Below are positions 11,342 to 22,029 of a DNA stretch of 64,000 bases, piece by piece; positions within the stretch are counted from its first letter, which is position 1, and each line of letters begins with the position of its first letter. The stretch covers positions 109,271 through 173,270 of the forward strand of contig CACRSC010000102.1 in assembly GCA_902651635.1 (NCBI GenBank). Reading direction: 5' to 3'. Origin of the DNA: Mastigamoeba balamuthi. Lineage: Eukaryota; Evosea; Mastigamoebida; Mastigamoebidae. The notes under the pieces are model-generated. The model saw only the letters and a program-made list of their open reading frames with translations. It had not been told where the DNA came from and did no database searches. The position numbers and the translations under genes are program-made.

Positions 11342-12692
11342 ATGGCCTCGGCCCCCGCCGCGCCCCCCGCGGACCCCGCGGCCCCCGCCCCGGCCCCCGC
11401 CGCCCCTCTGGCGCGCGCCGTGACGTCGCTGGCGGCGCTGGCGCGGACCGTCGCCGACTACCCGCTGTGGCTGCTCTCCTCTGCGCCCTCGCCCCGCTGC
11501 CGCGAGTCCGCGCGGGCCCTGGGCGCCCCCGCGCCCCTCGGGGACTACGAGGCGCTCGAGCGCAGGGGCCTGGGCCTCGGCAGCGTCGTCCAGCGCGCGC
11601 TGCTGCGCGGGCCGCTGGGCCTCGGCGCCCGCAGGGAAGTCGCCCTCAAGCGCAAGCAGCTGCCGCGCCCGGGCGCCGGTTCCGGCGACGGCGGCCGCCG
11701 CGGCTGCGTCGTGCGGCAGGCCAGGGAGGCGGCCGTGCTCGCGGCTGCCGGGTGCCGCTCGGTTCTGCGGCTGAACCGCATCGTGACTGTGCCCGCCCGC
11801 GACGAGCTCGTCCTCGAGGTCCGCTCTCCGCGCCGCGTCTCGCGGGCACGTGCGCCTCGCGGGCAACGGCTCCGGCGCCGCGTGCCGCACGCCTGGGCTG
11901 TCCCCTGCGCGTGCTGCCCGGCGCCGGCCGCGCCCGCGACGCCCGTGCCGAGGGGCGCAGCGGGTCTCTGACTGCTCCCCGCCACCCGCGCAGGTGCCGT
12001 ACTACGAGTGGGACCTCGACTATCTGCTGCGCTCGGGGCTCGCGCGCGGGGGCCCGCACGCACGCAGCGTGCTGGCGCAGGTGCTGGGGGCCCTGGCGCA
12101 CCTGCACGCGCTGGGCCTGGCGCACCGCGACGTGCGGCCGTCGAGCCTGCTCTGCGCCTCGCTGCCCTCGGGCCCCGCGCCCTCGCAGTTCCCGCGCCTC
12201 GTCCTCGCGGGCCTCTCGCACGCCGTGGGCGCCTCGGACGCAGCCCCGCCGCCGCCCGCGAGCAGGTACCAGTCCCCAGAGGCCGTCGCGTGCGCCGGCC
12301 GCCCGCTGGTCCGCGGCGACTGGACGCAGGGCGACGTGTGGTCCGCGGGAGTCGTCGCTGCCGAAGTCCTGGCGGGGGCGCCGCTGTTCAGCGCTGAGAC
12401 CCTCGCGGAGCTCGCCGAGGGCCGCGGGGCCATGCCGGCCATCGAGGCCGACGAGGGCGACGAGGACCTGGCGCGGCTGGTGGCCTCGCTGCTCGTCGCG
12501 AGGCAGCGCAGGCCCACGGCGGCGCAGGCGCTGGCGCACAGCGCGCTCGCGGGCGTCGCGGGCGCCGAGGGCGAGGGCCCCAGCAGCAGCGACGCGCGGC
12601 AGCAGCAGCTGAGGGGCCGCAGGGTCGTCGACTGCTCCGACGCGGCCGTCTGGGCGTTCCTCGAGGCGCAGGGCCTCGCCGACGTGATCTGA
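11342..12692 (+). CDS. Protein-kinase-like protein, probable pseudokinase
   Basis: Two exons (11342-11818 and 11994-12692) joined by a GT-AG intron give a kinase-fold protein of about 390 residues after an Ala/Pro-rich N-terminus. A VALKRK motif matches the ATP-binding lysine strand. The catalytic loop is HRDVRPSSLL: the HRD is kept, but the usual Lys is Arg and the metal-binding Asn is Ser. At the DFG position I read a stretch like LVLAGLSHA with no Asp. Activation-segment end RYQSPEA and the F-helix GDVWSAGVVAAEVLAG are kinase-like and recall CMGC kinases. Loss of the DFG Asp and the catalytic-loop Asn suggests a pseudokinase; that is inference from motifs. A decayed fragment of the same sequence lies at 27896-28058. 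Confidence 0.75.
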
Positions 12693-12724
12693 GGCGGCGC
12701 CTCTGCTCTCCCCCTGTGCACAAA

Positions 12725-12830
12725 AGATGATCAATTGATTTAACCTGTATTCCGGCGGGTCCGTCTGCGCGGTTGTGGGGGTCGAGGGGAGCGGGGCAGC
12801 AAGGGCCAACGACAAGAGGATGGCGCGTGG
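12725..12830. repeat. Dispersed repeat, copy 1 (copy 2 at 21704-21810)
   Basis: The stretch begins with GATCAATTGATTTAACCTGT and continues through a GGTCGAGGGGAGCGGGGCAGC-like segment. A diverged copy at about 21704-21810 keeps the order (ATCAATTGATTTAATCTGT, then GTCTAGAGGAGCGGGGAAGC). Neither copy is in a gene. The first lies just before the TIR element, the second just before the TIR transposon at 21844. Confidence 0.6.
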
Positions 12831-12937
12831 CTTCTGGGACAGCAGCTGTTCTGGTCTGTGCAGGGGCTGCAGGGGCCCAGTGTGTTGCCTCTCGACCGCG
12901 AGCTGCGAAGGAATCACTCGCGGATCGGACACACGGC

Positions 12938-14995
12938 AATCACCTTCTTGATGGAAAAACGGAGATCAAAAACGTAGAGACCTCAGACCCCTCTCATACC
13001 TCACTCACATTGTCAGTCGTCCGTCCCTCCCCCTCTCCATCTAGCTTTGTTGGTTGTATTGCGGTTGTGTTGTCATCTGTGCAGTGGTTTGCCTCAATTC
13101 TGGGCCCTTGTGGAGGGCCCTGCTGCTGTGCTTTGGCTGTGCGTCTCGGTTTGGCAGCTCCCCTTTGGCCCTGGCCCCCTCACGCTCTCTTTCTCGCCCC
13201 TCGAGGGGGGAGGAGGCGGAGGAGGAGGTCCAGGGAGGGGGGGCATCCGAAGTGTCCGCACGCCGGCAGCTCGTGTGGCCAGCCAGCTGTGTGTTGACAG
13301 CTTTGCGTGCTGGTGTCAATGTGTGTGGGGTGGCTTGTGTTTGGCGCTCCCTCTCTCCCGGGCTGGTGCCCGTTCGAGACGCTGCCGGGGCTACCACCAC
13401 GCCCCAGGCAATCTCCGTATTACTCGGAAATTTGTCGGCCATGTTTGCAGCCACACACAAGCGATTATGGGTCCTCAACGTTGCGAAACCTAGGCTTGAA
13501 TTCTGCGGAACCCCGAAAGAACGAGGTCGACGACGCAAGCGCCCGCGACAGCACCGAGTCGACGGCGACGGCACCAGCGCGCTCAGCTGCTGCAGCGCCT
13601 GCAGCGCGAGCTGCTGCTGCGGCGAGGACGCGTGCCAGCTGTGCGTGCCCTTGGGCGACTCGGTCGCGTGCGGCGAGCGGTGCGAGAGCGCCTCGGTGCT
13701 GAGCCTGCAGCCGCTGCGCGAGTCCGAGTCCGCCCCGCGCCTGCTCTCGGCGGCGTGCATCTCGGGCGTCCTGGGCGAGCCCTGCTCGGGCGACACGCTG
13801 CTCTTGTCGCGAGGGGCGTCTCGGGCGGCGCCGGCGACAGCGCCAGCCCCTTGGCGTCGGACGACGCGGCGCCGCCGCAGCCGCTCGAGGGCACCGCGGT
13901 GCTCGCCGAGGTGGCCGCGCCGGCTGCGCGCAGCACGGGGAACGTGCGGGTGGGCCACACGGCGGCATCGGACGACGTGGGAGCGCAGAGTACGAGCTCC
14001 ATTTGCTCTGGGGCGCGAAATCAATTGAATGCGTAATAGGGAAAACGTGGTCAATCAAAACGCTCCCCGGTGCTCTTCGGGGGTGGTCCGAGGGGGCTTC
14101 ACACGCCACCATCCCGCCAGCCGCAGCATTGTGCTCTGCATGCCCCCCATTCTCTGCCTCCAGAAGGTGCGGCGCGTTAACGGGCATTGCTGTATGGTCG
14201 TATGGTCGCGAACAGCACAGAGTACAATAGCCTGTGCAAGCACAACCACTGTGAGGTGGGTTGGGATCACGGGGCGGCAGCGGCCTGGCCGCCAGCATGT
14301 GAACACCCCGCAGACTTAGATTTTTTGTCCGCACATCACTCAATTGTTCCTCACACGAGAAAAATATCGGCCCATTCTGAGGTGCTTTGCTGGCGCACTG
14401 GGCACAAACTCCAACAGGACAACGCACAGGGGCCTCGCGCTGCTGCTGATTGGCACGTCACGTGAATGTGTAAAGAAAAGAGGGCAACACAACAAAGCGA
14501 AGTACTTGGTGACCCATAATCGCTGGTGTGTGGCTGCAAACATGGCCGACAAATTTCCGAAAAATGCAGAGGAATTGCCTGGGGCGTGGTGGTAGCCCCG
14601 GCAGCGTCTCGAACGGGCACCAGCCCGGGAGAGAGGGAGCGCCAAACACAAGCCACCCCACACACATTGACACCAGCACGCAAAGCTGTCAACACACAGC
14701 TGGCTGGCCACACGAGCTGCCGGCGTGCGGACACTTCGGATGCCCCCCCTCCCTGGACCTCCTCCTCCGCCTCCTCCCCCCTCGAGGGGCGAGAAAGAGA
14801 GCGTGAGGGGGCCAGGGCCAAAGGGGAGCTGCCAAACCGAGACGCACAGCCAAAGCACAGCAGCAGGGCCCTCCACAAGGGCCCAGAATTGAGGCAAACC
14901 ACTGCACAGATGACAACACAACCTCACAAGACTACCAACAAAGCTAGATTGGAGAGGGGGAGGGATAACGGACTGGTTGAATGTGAGAGAATACT
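12938..14995. mobile_element. GC-rich element with ~430 bp terminal inverted repeats, copy 1
   Basis: Sequence 13014-13440 reappears as its reverse complement at about 14540-14985, including the landmark CTAGCTTTGTTGG / CCAACAAAGCTAG ends and the long pyrimidine-rich tract. Similarity of the left flank to the second copy extends out to about 12938. The ~1.1 kb interior (13445-14540) has a GC-rich Cys-rich coding-like stretch (13480-14016), a TCAATTGA site at 14021 and AT-richer DNA. I find no transposase, so it is probably non-autonomous. The interior ORF differs from the copy at 26506-27291 by one C in a C-run (four C here near 13846, five there), which breaks the frame in this copy. Confidence 0.75.
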
Positions 14996-14999
14996 GGAA

Positions 15000-15310
15000 G
15001 GGGGATTGGGGAGAACGACTGTGTGGGAAAGCCACCTCGTAGAATTACGTGAGGGTCGTCTCCATTTTAAAGCTCAGTGGCATATTCCCGTCGTACAATT
15101 ACGTGAGGGTCTCTTCTCCTTTAAAAGCTCAGTGGCGTATTTGGCGCCAAGAGCTGGGACACGATAGTCATCAGTAACAACAAGACGTGCATAACACTGG
15201 CACCACGGCCCTATCTATGTCCTTGTGTATGACCAAGGCAGTTCGAATACAATGAAGGCATGAGGTCTGCATCTCCTGCTGATTCACTCATAATGGTCAT
15301 AACAAGATTC
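15000..15310. repeat. Element-flanking repeat with a ~52 bp tandem pair
   Basis: Bases 15036-15085 and 15090-15140 are tandem near-copies (TCGTACAATTACGTGAGGGTC then TTTAAAGCTCAGTGGC). The region from GCGCCAAGAGCTGGGAC onward matches 27600-27720 next to the palindrome. It may be the outer end of the element or a linked repeat. Confidence 0.5.
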
Positions 15311-15442
15311 ACACCAGCCATTTTTGGGTTTCCCCCCTTTACACCCAGAGATGAGCACGCACATGGTGCCAGATGTTCATTTCGTAAAAGGCGATGGTGG
15401 AGAAGAGGTGTGCAGAGGTGGTCATCAGGCGTTGGATGTTCT

Positions 15443-15548
15443 GTCTGCGGGTCCAGCTGGCAGAAGCTGACAAAGAGGCCTCTGATTGAAGTGTCACATC
15501 CACTGCAATCAGAGGCCTCTTTGTCAGCTGCCAGCTGGACCCGCAGAC
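15443..15548. repeat. Near-perfect inverted repeat (hairpin, ~43 bp arms)
   Basis: The left arm, from GTCTGCGGGTCCAGCTGGCA to GGCCTCTGATT, is repeated inverted on the right (AATCAGAGGCCTC to GGACCCGCAGAC) around a ~20 base loop. The arms differ by a 3-base indel. No coding potential. It could be a foldback or MITE-like end, or the product of a local inversion. Confidence 0.75.
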
Positions 15549-15721
15549 AGATCATCAAGGTGCAACTGCCACAATCTCTACCCACGGACCCTCTTAAACT
15601 CTTCCATCACCAGCTTCGTTTATGAGGGCCCCCTGCTCTTCGACACACATACTGGGATACATGTGACCGAACTCGAGGCCACAGCACAGTACTGCTTCAG
15701 CAGCATCATGTGACGCCTCTT

Positions 15722-16100
15722 CTACATAGCAGAGAGGTGCCATACTTTCTCAGAAGCCATCTGCTCCAACTTTTCCATGTCCTTCCAGTTGATGTCCTGC
15801 TCGTCCTGCTGCTCCTCCTCAGTGGCCTCAGGGGCCTTTTCCTGCAAAAATTAAGTGAGTTTAAACAAAAGAGATAGGGCAGGAAAAGGGCAGGAGGAAG
15901 AAGGAGGGGAAGAGACATACCTCAACAGCAGCAGCCATCTTAGCTGCTGCTTCTTCTTGGTGTGCTGCAACCCTGGCAGCAGCATGTTTGTGCTGCACAG
16001 GGTTTCTGATCAGGTCGAGTGCACGGAGAGGAGAGACCTCCTTCCTGCGCCTTTTGGCTGGCTTGGCCTTGGCTTTCTTCAAAGCCTCAGCTGCCAGCCA
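15722..16100 (-). CDS. Small Lys/Ala/Glu-rich protein, C-terminal two exons; possible retroelement ORF
   Basis: Reading the minus strand, exon 16100-15921 (KKAKAKPAKRRRKEVSPLRA and following) is joined by a clean intron (GTATGT...TTTTGCAG, 15920-15842) to an acidic exon ending VWHLSAM at a TAG (15722). The preceding AG at 16101 could be an acceptor, but I could not join it in frame to the integrase ORF that ends near 16253. The protein is basic then acidic and helical, with no domain I recognise. It may be a C-terminal part of the retroelement polyprotein or an unrelated small gene. Confidence 0.4.
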
Positions 16101-16250
16101 CTATGCAAAAGTGTTAGAATCGAATAATGCACTAAATGCGCGAAAATGCACTAAAATGCGCTTAAATAGGCTCAAATGTGCTAAATGTGCTAAAATGCAC
16201 TAAAATGTGCACTAAGTGCAAAAGTGCACAACGTTTCTTGGCCAGGTACT
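16101..16250. repeat. Short degenerate repeat cluster (AAAATGCACTAA type)
   Basis: Units such as AATGCACTAAATGCG, AAAATGCACTAAAATGCGC and AAATGTGCTAAATGTGC are repeated many times over about 130 bases between the integrase ORF and the small downstream ORF. Confidence 0.7.
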
Positions 16251-16252
16251 AC

Positions 16253-17356
16253 CTGCGGGCCTTCTCGAATGCAGCCCACTGAAGAGAGGCAATACGTGCA
16301 AATGTGTGTTGCCGTAACAGGAGCTGGTCGTGGAGCAACTGGGGGTCCATGTCTGGGCTCCCAGCATTGTTGTCCTTGTGAATAGCCAGGTAGAGGGGAG
16401 TACAACTAGCAAAACTGTGAATAACCTCGAAGGGCATGGCCCTGATGGAGTGTACATAGCTGTTGTTCAGGGCGAACATAGCAGCTGGTAGAACGTCGGG
16501 CCAGTCCAGGGAATGGTCCAGGAGTAGGGCCCACAGAACCTGCACTGTAGTACGCACTGCAACCTCCACAGCCCCGTGTCCCTCAGGGTGATATGCTGCC
16601 GAAATGTGATACTCTGCATTAACCTGGTCGTTGAGGGCCTGAATGCAACTCGACTGGAAGGGAGATCCACCATCAGAAGTCATAAGCCTGTCAGCTGAGC
16701 CCCTTGTGCAGACCCACCGATTCCAAAGCACATCAACTGCTTCCTGTGCATCAGTAGATCAGACAGCCTCGAGATGGACCTCGTGCGAGAAACGGTCCTT
16801 GACGATCAAGACGAACTTGAACCCCTTCACCTCCTGAAGGGGGCCGAGGTAGTCCACGATGATAGACTCGTAGGGTGCACTGCCAGGCACCGTTCCCATC
16901 GAATCAGCATGTGAGGTCGCAGGCCTGACCTTCTGGCAGGTTGGGCACGTTTGCACGAAGTGGCAAATGTCGTCGTACATGCCAGGCCATGTGACCACCT
17001 GCTTGATGGAGTGGTATGTGCGATCTACTCCACTGTGTCCTGCGAGCATGTCATTGTGACCGAGAATCATGATCGTAAGACGGAGTNGGGCACGTTTGCA
17101 CGAAGTGGCAAATGTCGTCGTACATGCCAGGCCATGTGACCACCTGCTTGATGGAGTGGTATGTGCGATCTACTCCACTGTGTCCTGCGAGCATGTCATT
17201 GTGACCGAGAATCATGATCGTAAGACGGAGTTCATCATCAGGTTTCACCAAGAGGCAGAAAACGCCCTCAACCATCTCGTGCAGTAGGGTGAGTAGCGTT
17301 TCGTGAAGTCTGTCCCACTGGAGGTCAGACAGGTCGTGTCCCAGAACTGCCATCAT
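16253..17356 (-). pseudogene. Retroelement integrase with internal TGA
   Basis: Zinc-binding HHCC segment (GHNDMLAGHSGVDRTYHSIK, then CPTCQKVR) followed by the integrase core: first Asp in IIVDYLGPL, second in MTSDGGSPF, and Glu in a YHPEGHGAVE context, so the DDE set is present. An in-frame TGA at 16756-16758 separates the first Asp from the rest. Bases 16943-17086 and 17088-17231 are identical copies around the n at 17087, so the zinc finger appears twice artificially. Confidence 0.75.
16943..17231. repeat. Exact 144-base direct duplication around a single n
   Basis: 16943-17086 equals 17088-17231 (both begin GGGCACGTTTGCACG and end CGTAAGACGGAGT) with n at 17087. This is an unmerged contig overlap, not biology. 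Confidence 0.9.
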
Positions 17357-17365
17357 GTGTGTGTC

Positions 17366-18945
17366 TCAGACGTGAACATCGAGGTATTGGCGAATAGTGA
17401 TAGGGTCATCAATAACCTGGCGCCACTGGGCCCATGAAAAGAAATCGCCACCAAAGTTAGTTTTTCTGGGCTGGTAGTGGATGCTGTAGGGCATCTTGTT
17501 CAGGATAACTGACCAGTTCTGAATACGATGGTTGCTAGAGTCAGCCATCCAACGCAGGTTGCTGTGGTCAGGACGGTAGTTGACATGTCGTGCATAAACC
17601 AAACCGAGTTCCCATGCCCTCAGGTGTTCCTTGACAAGCCCACGTGCCTTCTTCTCAGGCATCAAGAGGTTACGTCAATCAGCAGGCTGCAGCACCTCCG
17701 AGACGAATGCCAGAATGCCCCAGCTAGACTCCCCAGGGGCTTGTTGGAAAATCGTGGCTCCCATAGCGTTTTCGCAGGCATCGGGATCAATGATGATGAC
17801 CGAGCCTGGAATGGGGTGAACGAGAATGGGTGCTGCACAGACGTCGTGAACCAGGGTATTGAAGGCTTGTTGGTGAGCCTCAGTCCACTCGAACTTGACG
17901 TTGTGCTGTAACAGCTCGTACATGCACACTGCCTTGGACGTGAAATTTGGGATGAACTCACTGAGCCACTGCATGAGACCGAGGAAAGACCACAGCATGT
18001 CCTTGTCATATGGCTGTCCTGCAAAACGCAGAGGATCCAGCCTCATAGGGTTGATCACAATGCCCTCTTTGAATACCAGGCATCCCAGCTGGCGCAGAAC
18101 CATAGGCCCCAGGAACACTTCTCGGGCTTCACCTTCACGTTGTGCTTGACAAAAGTGTCGAAAAGGGCCGTCACCTGTGCTTTACTTTCACCCCACGATG
18201 GGCTGCCTGCGTTCACGTTGTCCACGAAGCTGGAGGTGTGGGCCAGTGGTGCCAAAACCGAATCAATGGCCCTCTGAAACATTGCACTTGCCTGTTTGAT
18301 GCCAAAAGGCATGAACCGTGGACGTACGAAGGAACCATCAGGAAGGGCCAGCACCAGCAAATTCACCATGGCTGCATCGAGGGGAATTTGGTGGTAGGCC
18401 ATCTCAAGGTCTGCAGAAAACAAGTAATCGTAGGCCAGTTTGTGCAGTTCGTCATTAATGAGTGCAGTGTCATAGAAGTCATCACAAGTGATGCGGTTAA
18501 TCAACCAGTAATCCCCACAGACCTGCCAGGTCCCATCTGGTTTAGGTATAAACACCATGGGGGATGCAAAATGAACATCCTGCTGTGCGATAACCTCCCA
18601 GATCCCTGTGTTGATCATCTTGGCCTTGTACTCTGCAAGGTGAACAAGCTTCCATGAATTGCTAACATTGTGCTGGATAATGAAGGGCTTCATGTCGGGA
18701 AGCTGCTCAATCGTGCAGACCCCAACCCCAGTCATCCCGATCCCATCAAGGCCATTCAGGACGTTCATATCATACCGTGCGAGAATGTCCTTTGCCTTGA
18801 TGACCTTTTGCAGGTCACATGTGATTTTGTCCCCCAATACCACCCGTTCGTGTGGTGGTAGTGGTGCTGCAGCTGGTGTAGGTGAAGGACGAACCGGGTC
18901 GACTTGCTTGGATGTAGCAGGGTTGAGTGGGTTGATCGAGTTCAC
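17366..18945 (-). pseudogene. Retroelement reverse transcriptase and RNase H region
   Basis: The minus-strand ORF starting near 18945 carries reverse-transcriptase motifs: SPMVFIPKPDGTWQVCGDYW, LFSADLEMAYHQIPLD, MPFGIKQASAMFQRAID. The catalytic YxDD box reads FVDN (SSFVDNVNAG, ~18215), so the second Asp is Asn. After a frame change near 18090 it continues with FLGLMQWLSEFIPNF and VIIIDPDACENAMGATIFQQ, the RT connection and RNase H start; then RNase H-like SNLRWMADSSNHRIQNWS to about 17366. Order and motifs fit Ty3/gypsy. Loss of the YxDD Asp and the frame changes make activity unlikely. Confidence 0.75.
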
Positions 18946-19280
18946 AGCCTCTGGGTCTTCAGCAACTGTGATTTCTGTGAGCCCCTTGACGTTTGGCTCG
19001 GGAAAAACGATAAACCCAGCAGAGCAGAACCAAACTTCGACTGGGGTGAAGTGAAGTCAATGCGTCCATAGAGGTTCAAGTTCGTGCCCGTGGTCGCGTG
19101 GCAGAGGAAAATGCGTGTATCCTCTGATGATCTGGCCTCCCCAGCAGGTGTCAGCTGTACAGCAGTGAGACGGCTCTCCATGATGGGAACCCCAGCCTTG
19201 AAGCCCGTTTTCAGCCTCTCGTTCCATGGCTTGGCCTGAGCCCCCGTAACAGAACCTGTCATGCCCTTCTCCTTGGCGAC

Positions 19281-19531
19281 CTGTGTCTCGTGTGCCTGCT
19301 GCTTGGTGCCAGGGAACGGGCAGGTCTTGGCCATGTGTCCCGTACCCCACACCTGTAGCATTTCATGGTCGTGGGCTCCTGGCTCGATGCAGTGCTGACA
19401 GTGAGNCTGTGTCTCGTGTGCCTGCTGCTTGGTGCCAGGGAACGGGCAGGTCTTGGCCATGTGTCCCGTACCCCACACCTGTAGCATTTCATGGTCGTGG
19501 GCTCCTGGCTCGATGCAGTGCTGACAGTGAG
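19281..19531. repeat. Exact 125-base direct duplication around a single n
   Basis: 19281-19405 equals 19407-19531 (both begin CTGTGTCTCGTGTGCC and end CTGACAGTGAG) with n at 19406. Same assembly signature as at 17087. Confidence 0.9.
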
Positions 19532-20463
19532 CCATGATGGCGACTTCTCCTCCTGACGTTCCCGTGCCTTGAGTGTAGCTGCCGTGGGTGAAGATGGCAT
19601 TTGCCAGCAATGTGCCCATACATCCCGCAGTTATAGCACAAGGGCTCTTGCTGGCGAGTAGGCTTGGGGCCAGTGTCGCCCTCCCTTGGGCCCTTAGGTG
19701 CAGGTGACTGGCAGATGATGTTCAGGGCCTTGCCCACCCTGGAGTGGTAACCAACGTGTGCAAACCCAGTGTGAACTGCCGTGAAGACGAAGTACGTGGC
19801 AGGTCATCAGGAAGAAACCCCCACCATGCATTCTCTGTGATGTGCTGTGTGAAACGAAGTATCTCTGTGCTCAGCTCCTCGAATGTAGAGTCCTCCCACT
19901 GCAGGCCATAGGACCGATCGAAAACCGTGTGTACCCAAGTTGCAATGTACCTGAAGCCCAGAGTTTCCTGCAGTGCCTTACAAGCACTTCTCATGTCATT
20001 CTTGAGAGAGCCCTCAGTGTAATCGCCCCAGCCCACAGCTGTGCAACACAACACAACTTTCTTGATGTGCTTGTGGATGACAGGGACGATGGTCTTGCCA
20101 TTGGCCTTGGAGATGTCGACCTCTACGAGCTTCTGGTGTAACAAACCTGAAGTCGTTGATGTTGTCAAAGATGGAGTCTCCTTCGGTCCTCAGCATCACG
20201 AAAAAGTTGAGACAGGCTGTACGAAAATGGTCCTTGATATCGTCGGTGACCAGTTTCCGATCAATAGCCCCCGTGGCCTTGGTAGCATTGACAATTTCTT
20301 CCGAGAACAATGCTTGCATCGAGAAAGCCTTGATAGCAACGTTCATCTTGACAGCTGTAGCCAGCTTCTTGCCAATGACCTGCATGTACTCAAAGAGTGC
20401 AGCTGCTGTCATCATCCTCGTGGGATACGTTTTTGCCTTGGGGGTGCAGTCCCCCCTTGGCAT
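19489..20463 (-). pseudogene. Retroelement gag-like region with CCHC zinc knuckle
   Basis: The minus-strand ORF from 20463 encodes a helical gag-like protein (LFEYMQVIGKKLATAVK...). The frame then changes near 20150 and continues as DISKANGKTIVPVIHKHIKK... to about 19722. Downstream, in a third segment, CYNCGMYGHIAGKC (around 19630) matches the CX2CX4HX4C nucleic-acid-binding knuckle. A second, damaged knuckle (CYRCG... then GHMAKTC in another frame) falls at about 19350 and again in its duplicate at 19480. Frame changes are real in this sequence, whether from decay or assembly error. Confidence 0.65.
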
Positions 20464-20496
20464 CAGGTTTGAATGCCAGTGAAACCATGTTCACAG

Positions 20497-20704
20497 GCGC
20501 TGGAGAAGCAGGGTAGAGCACTACCTGGGCTTCATGTCCCGATTCAACATCGTGGGCAAGAAGTTCAAGGGGAAGAAGGTGATGAGCAATGACCTGCTGA
20601 GGTCAGCCATCACAATCGTCACGAACCTAGATGCCTGGTACCTCAGTAAGAACCCCCTGTGCCATATTTCCAGGGAGGCCTGGTTTCCCAGACCACCCCA
20701 GTGA
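20497..20704 (+). pseudogene. Plus-strand coding-like fragment next to the retroelement
   Basis: After a possible acceptor (TTCACAG) the plus strand is open to a TGA at 20702-20704 and reads as a structured peptide (HYLGFMSRFNIVGKKFKGKK..., NLDAWYLSKNPLCHISREAW). It lacks a start codon and neighbouring exons. It may be a remnant of a gene disrupted by the retroelement. No family recognised. Confidence 0.3.
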
Positions 20705-20764
20705 AACAGCAGAAACAGAGGTTTGACTTAGAAAAATATGACAGAGAGCTCAGCAATGAATAAT

Positions 20765-21060
20765 CGCAAAAATGTGCAAAATGCACTGAAATTGTGCTAC
20801 ATGCAATTGGTAGCGCTACATACGATGCATTCGATGGAATTGCATCACTAAAATAGCACTACAATCACTACTAGAGCAAATAATTGTGCTAGTAGCAATT
20901 AAAGTGCTGCATAGCAATAGAAAAAATGGCAATAACGCTGAATTTAGCGATGTAGTGCTATTTAGCGCCAAATTCAGTGCAAAATTAGTGATTGAAGTGC
21001 TAAATTAGTGCTGAAAAAACATCGCTAAAGATTTTTTATCACTCCATGTGCAAAAGTTGC
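20765..21060. repeat. GTGCTA/AGTGCTAAAT-type degenerate repeat cluster
   Basis: Repeated short words (AATGCACTGAAATTGTGCTAC, TAGCACTACAATCACTA, GCGATGTAGTGCTATTTAGCG, AGTGCTAAATTAGTGCTG) fill about 300 bases. They resemble the cluster at 16101-16250 on the other side of the retroelement. The rest of the stretch to 21843 is AT-rich, with no supported gene. Confidence 0.6.
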
Positions 21061-22029
21061 AGTGATGACCAAATGTTTAATTATTACCAGCAATTAAGTC
21101 AAAAATTGTCCTTGAGGTGCTGCGCAACCCCGTTTATATGCTGATAATAACCATCTTCATGACCATCTTCAGGCTCTATCCTGTGAACTTCAGGCCTCTA
21201 CTTACATTCTTAAAAGGCGGTTTTAAAGCACTTCACAGAAAGCAAATTGTCTTCTGATAATAATTCAGCATAGTAATATTCTAAAGACTGATAAGAACAT
21301 CCCCATACTCAGAAGAGCAGCTTAATATTCGATGGGCTGCAGTCAGAGAGGGCAGATGCTTAAGGTGTTTCTTCTGCTGTTTCTGAAGGGATTAGGAGAA
21401 AGACAATGAGAAGGGAAACAGTAAGAGAGAGGAAAACACTTAGACTCGTAAACTACATATGACAACTTGTGATTGCAAGAGAAAGATAACTGCAGATGAA
21501 AAAGGCATGTACAAGAGAAGTTTCGGCATACAACAGCCAGAAGAGAGCAAAGCAATGAGAACTCTTCCCGTGAGAGCATGAAGGAAGAAAAGCTTATGGT
21601 TCCTCTGATTACTTTCCTACTCGTATTGTTAAATGCCCTCTAGTGCCAGATGACGTGCGACATGACACAGTTCATGGACCTATACCCATGCACTTCCAGA
21701 GTGATTCGATCAATTGATTTAATCTGTATTTTGGCGAGTACATCTGTGCAGTTGTTGGGTCTAGAGGAGCGGGGAAGCAAGGGCACTGGGCCACGAGGAA
21801 ACAAGGAATCCCTCAGTGTTGGTTATGAATCATATCAAGCTTTGTGATTATGTTGGATAGCAGGGTGATTTTTGGACAGACAGAGGTCCATTTGAAACAC
21901 ACCCAACATGATTCGTGCTCAGAGGTATCGCACTAGCAAGCTTCAAGGCTAGAGTGGAGGACAAGAAGGCGCGATTCCATGCTGAAGGCGCCCAGGCAGA
22001 GGAGACGAAAGAGCCACCGCCCTCCTTGA

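Larger units (their letters stand above)
15718..20463 (-). mobile_element. Ty3/gypsy-like retroelement, decayed
   Basis: On the minus strand from 20463 downward: gag-like ORF, CCHC zinc knuckle, reverse transcriptase, RNase H region, H2C2 zinc finger and DDE integrase, in the RT-RNaseH-integrase order typical of Ty3/gypsy. The reading frame is broken several times: a frame change near 20150, another in a second zinc-knuckle-like region near 19360, and an in-frame TGA at 16756-16758. Two single-n joins (17087, 19406) with exact direct duplicates add artificial length. I found no long terminal repeats; instead, short GTGCTA/ATGCAC-type repeats lie on both sides (16101-16235 and 20765-21060). 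Confidence 0.8.

Noticed and set aside
15443-15548. Hairpin as a bacterial-type terminator or CRISPR repeat
   Set aside because: Eukaryotic context, no spacer array and no T-run after the stem.
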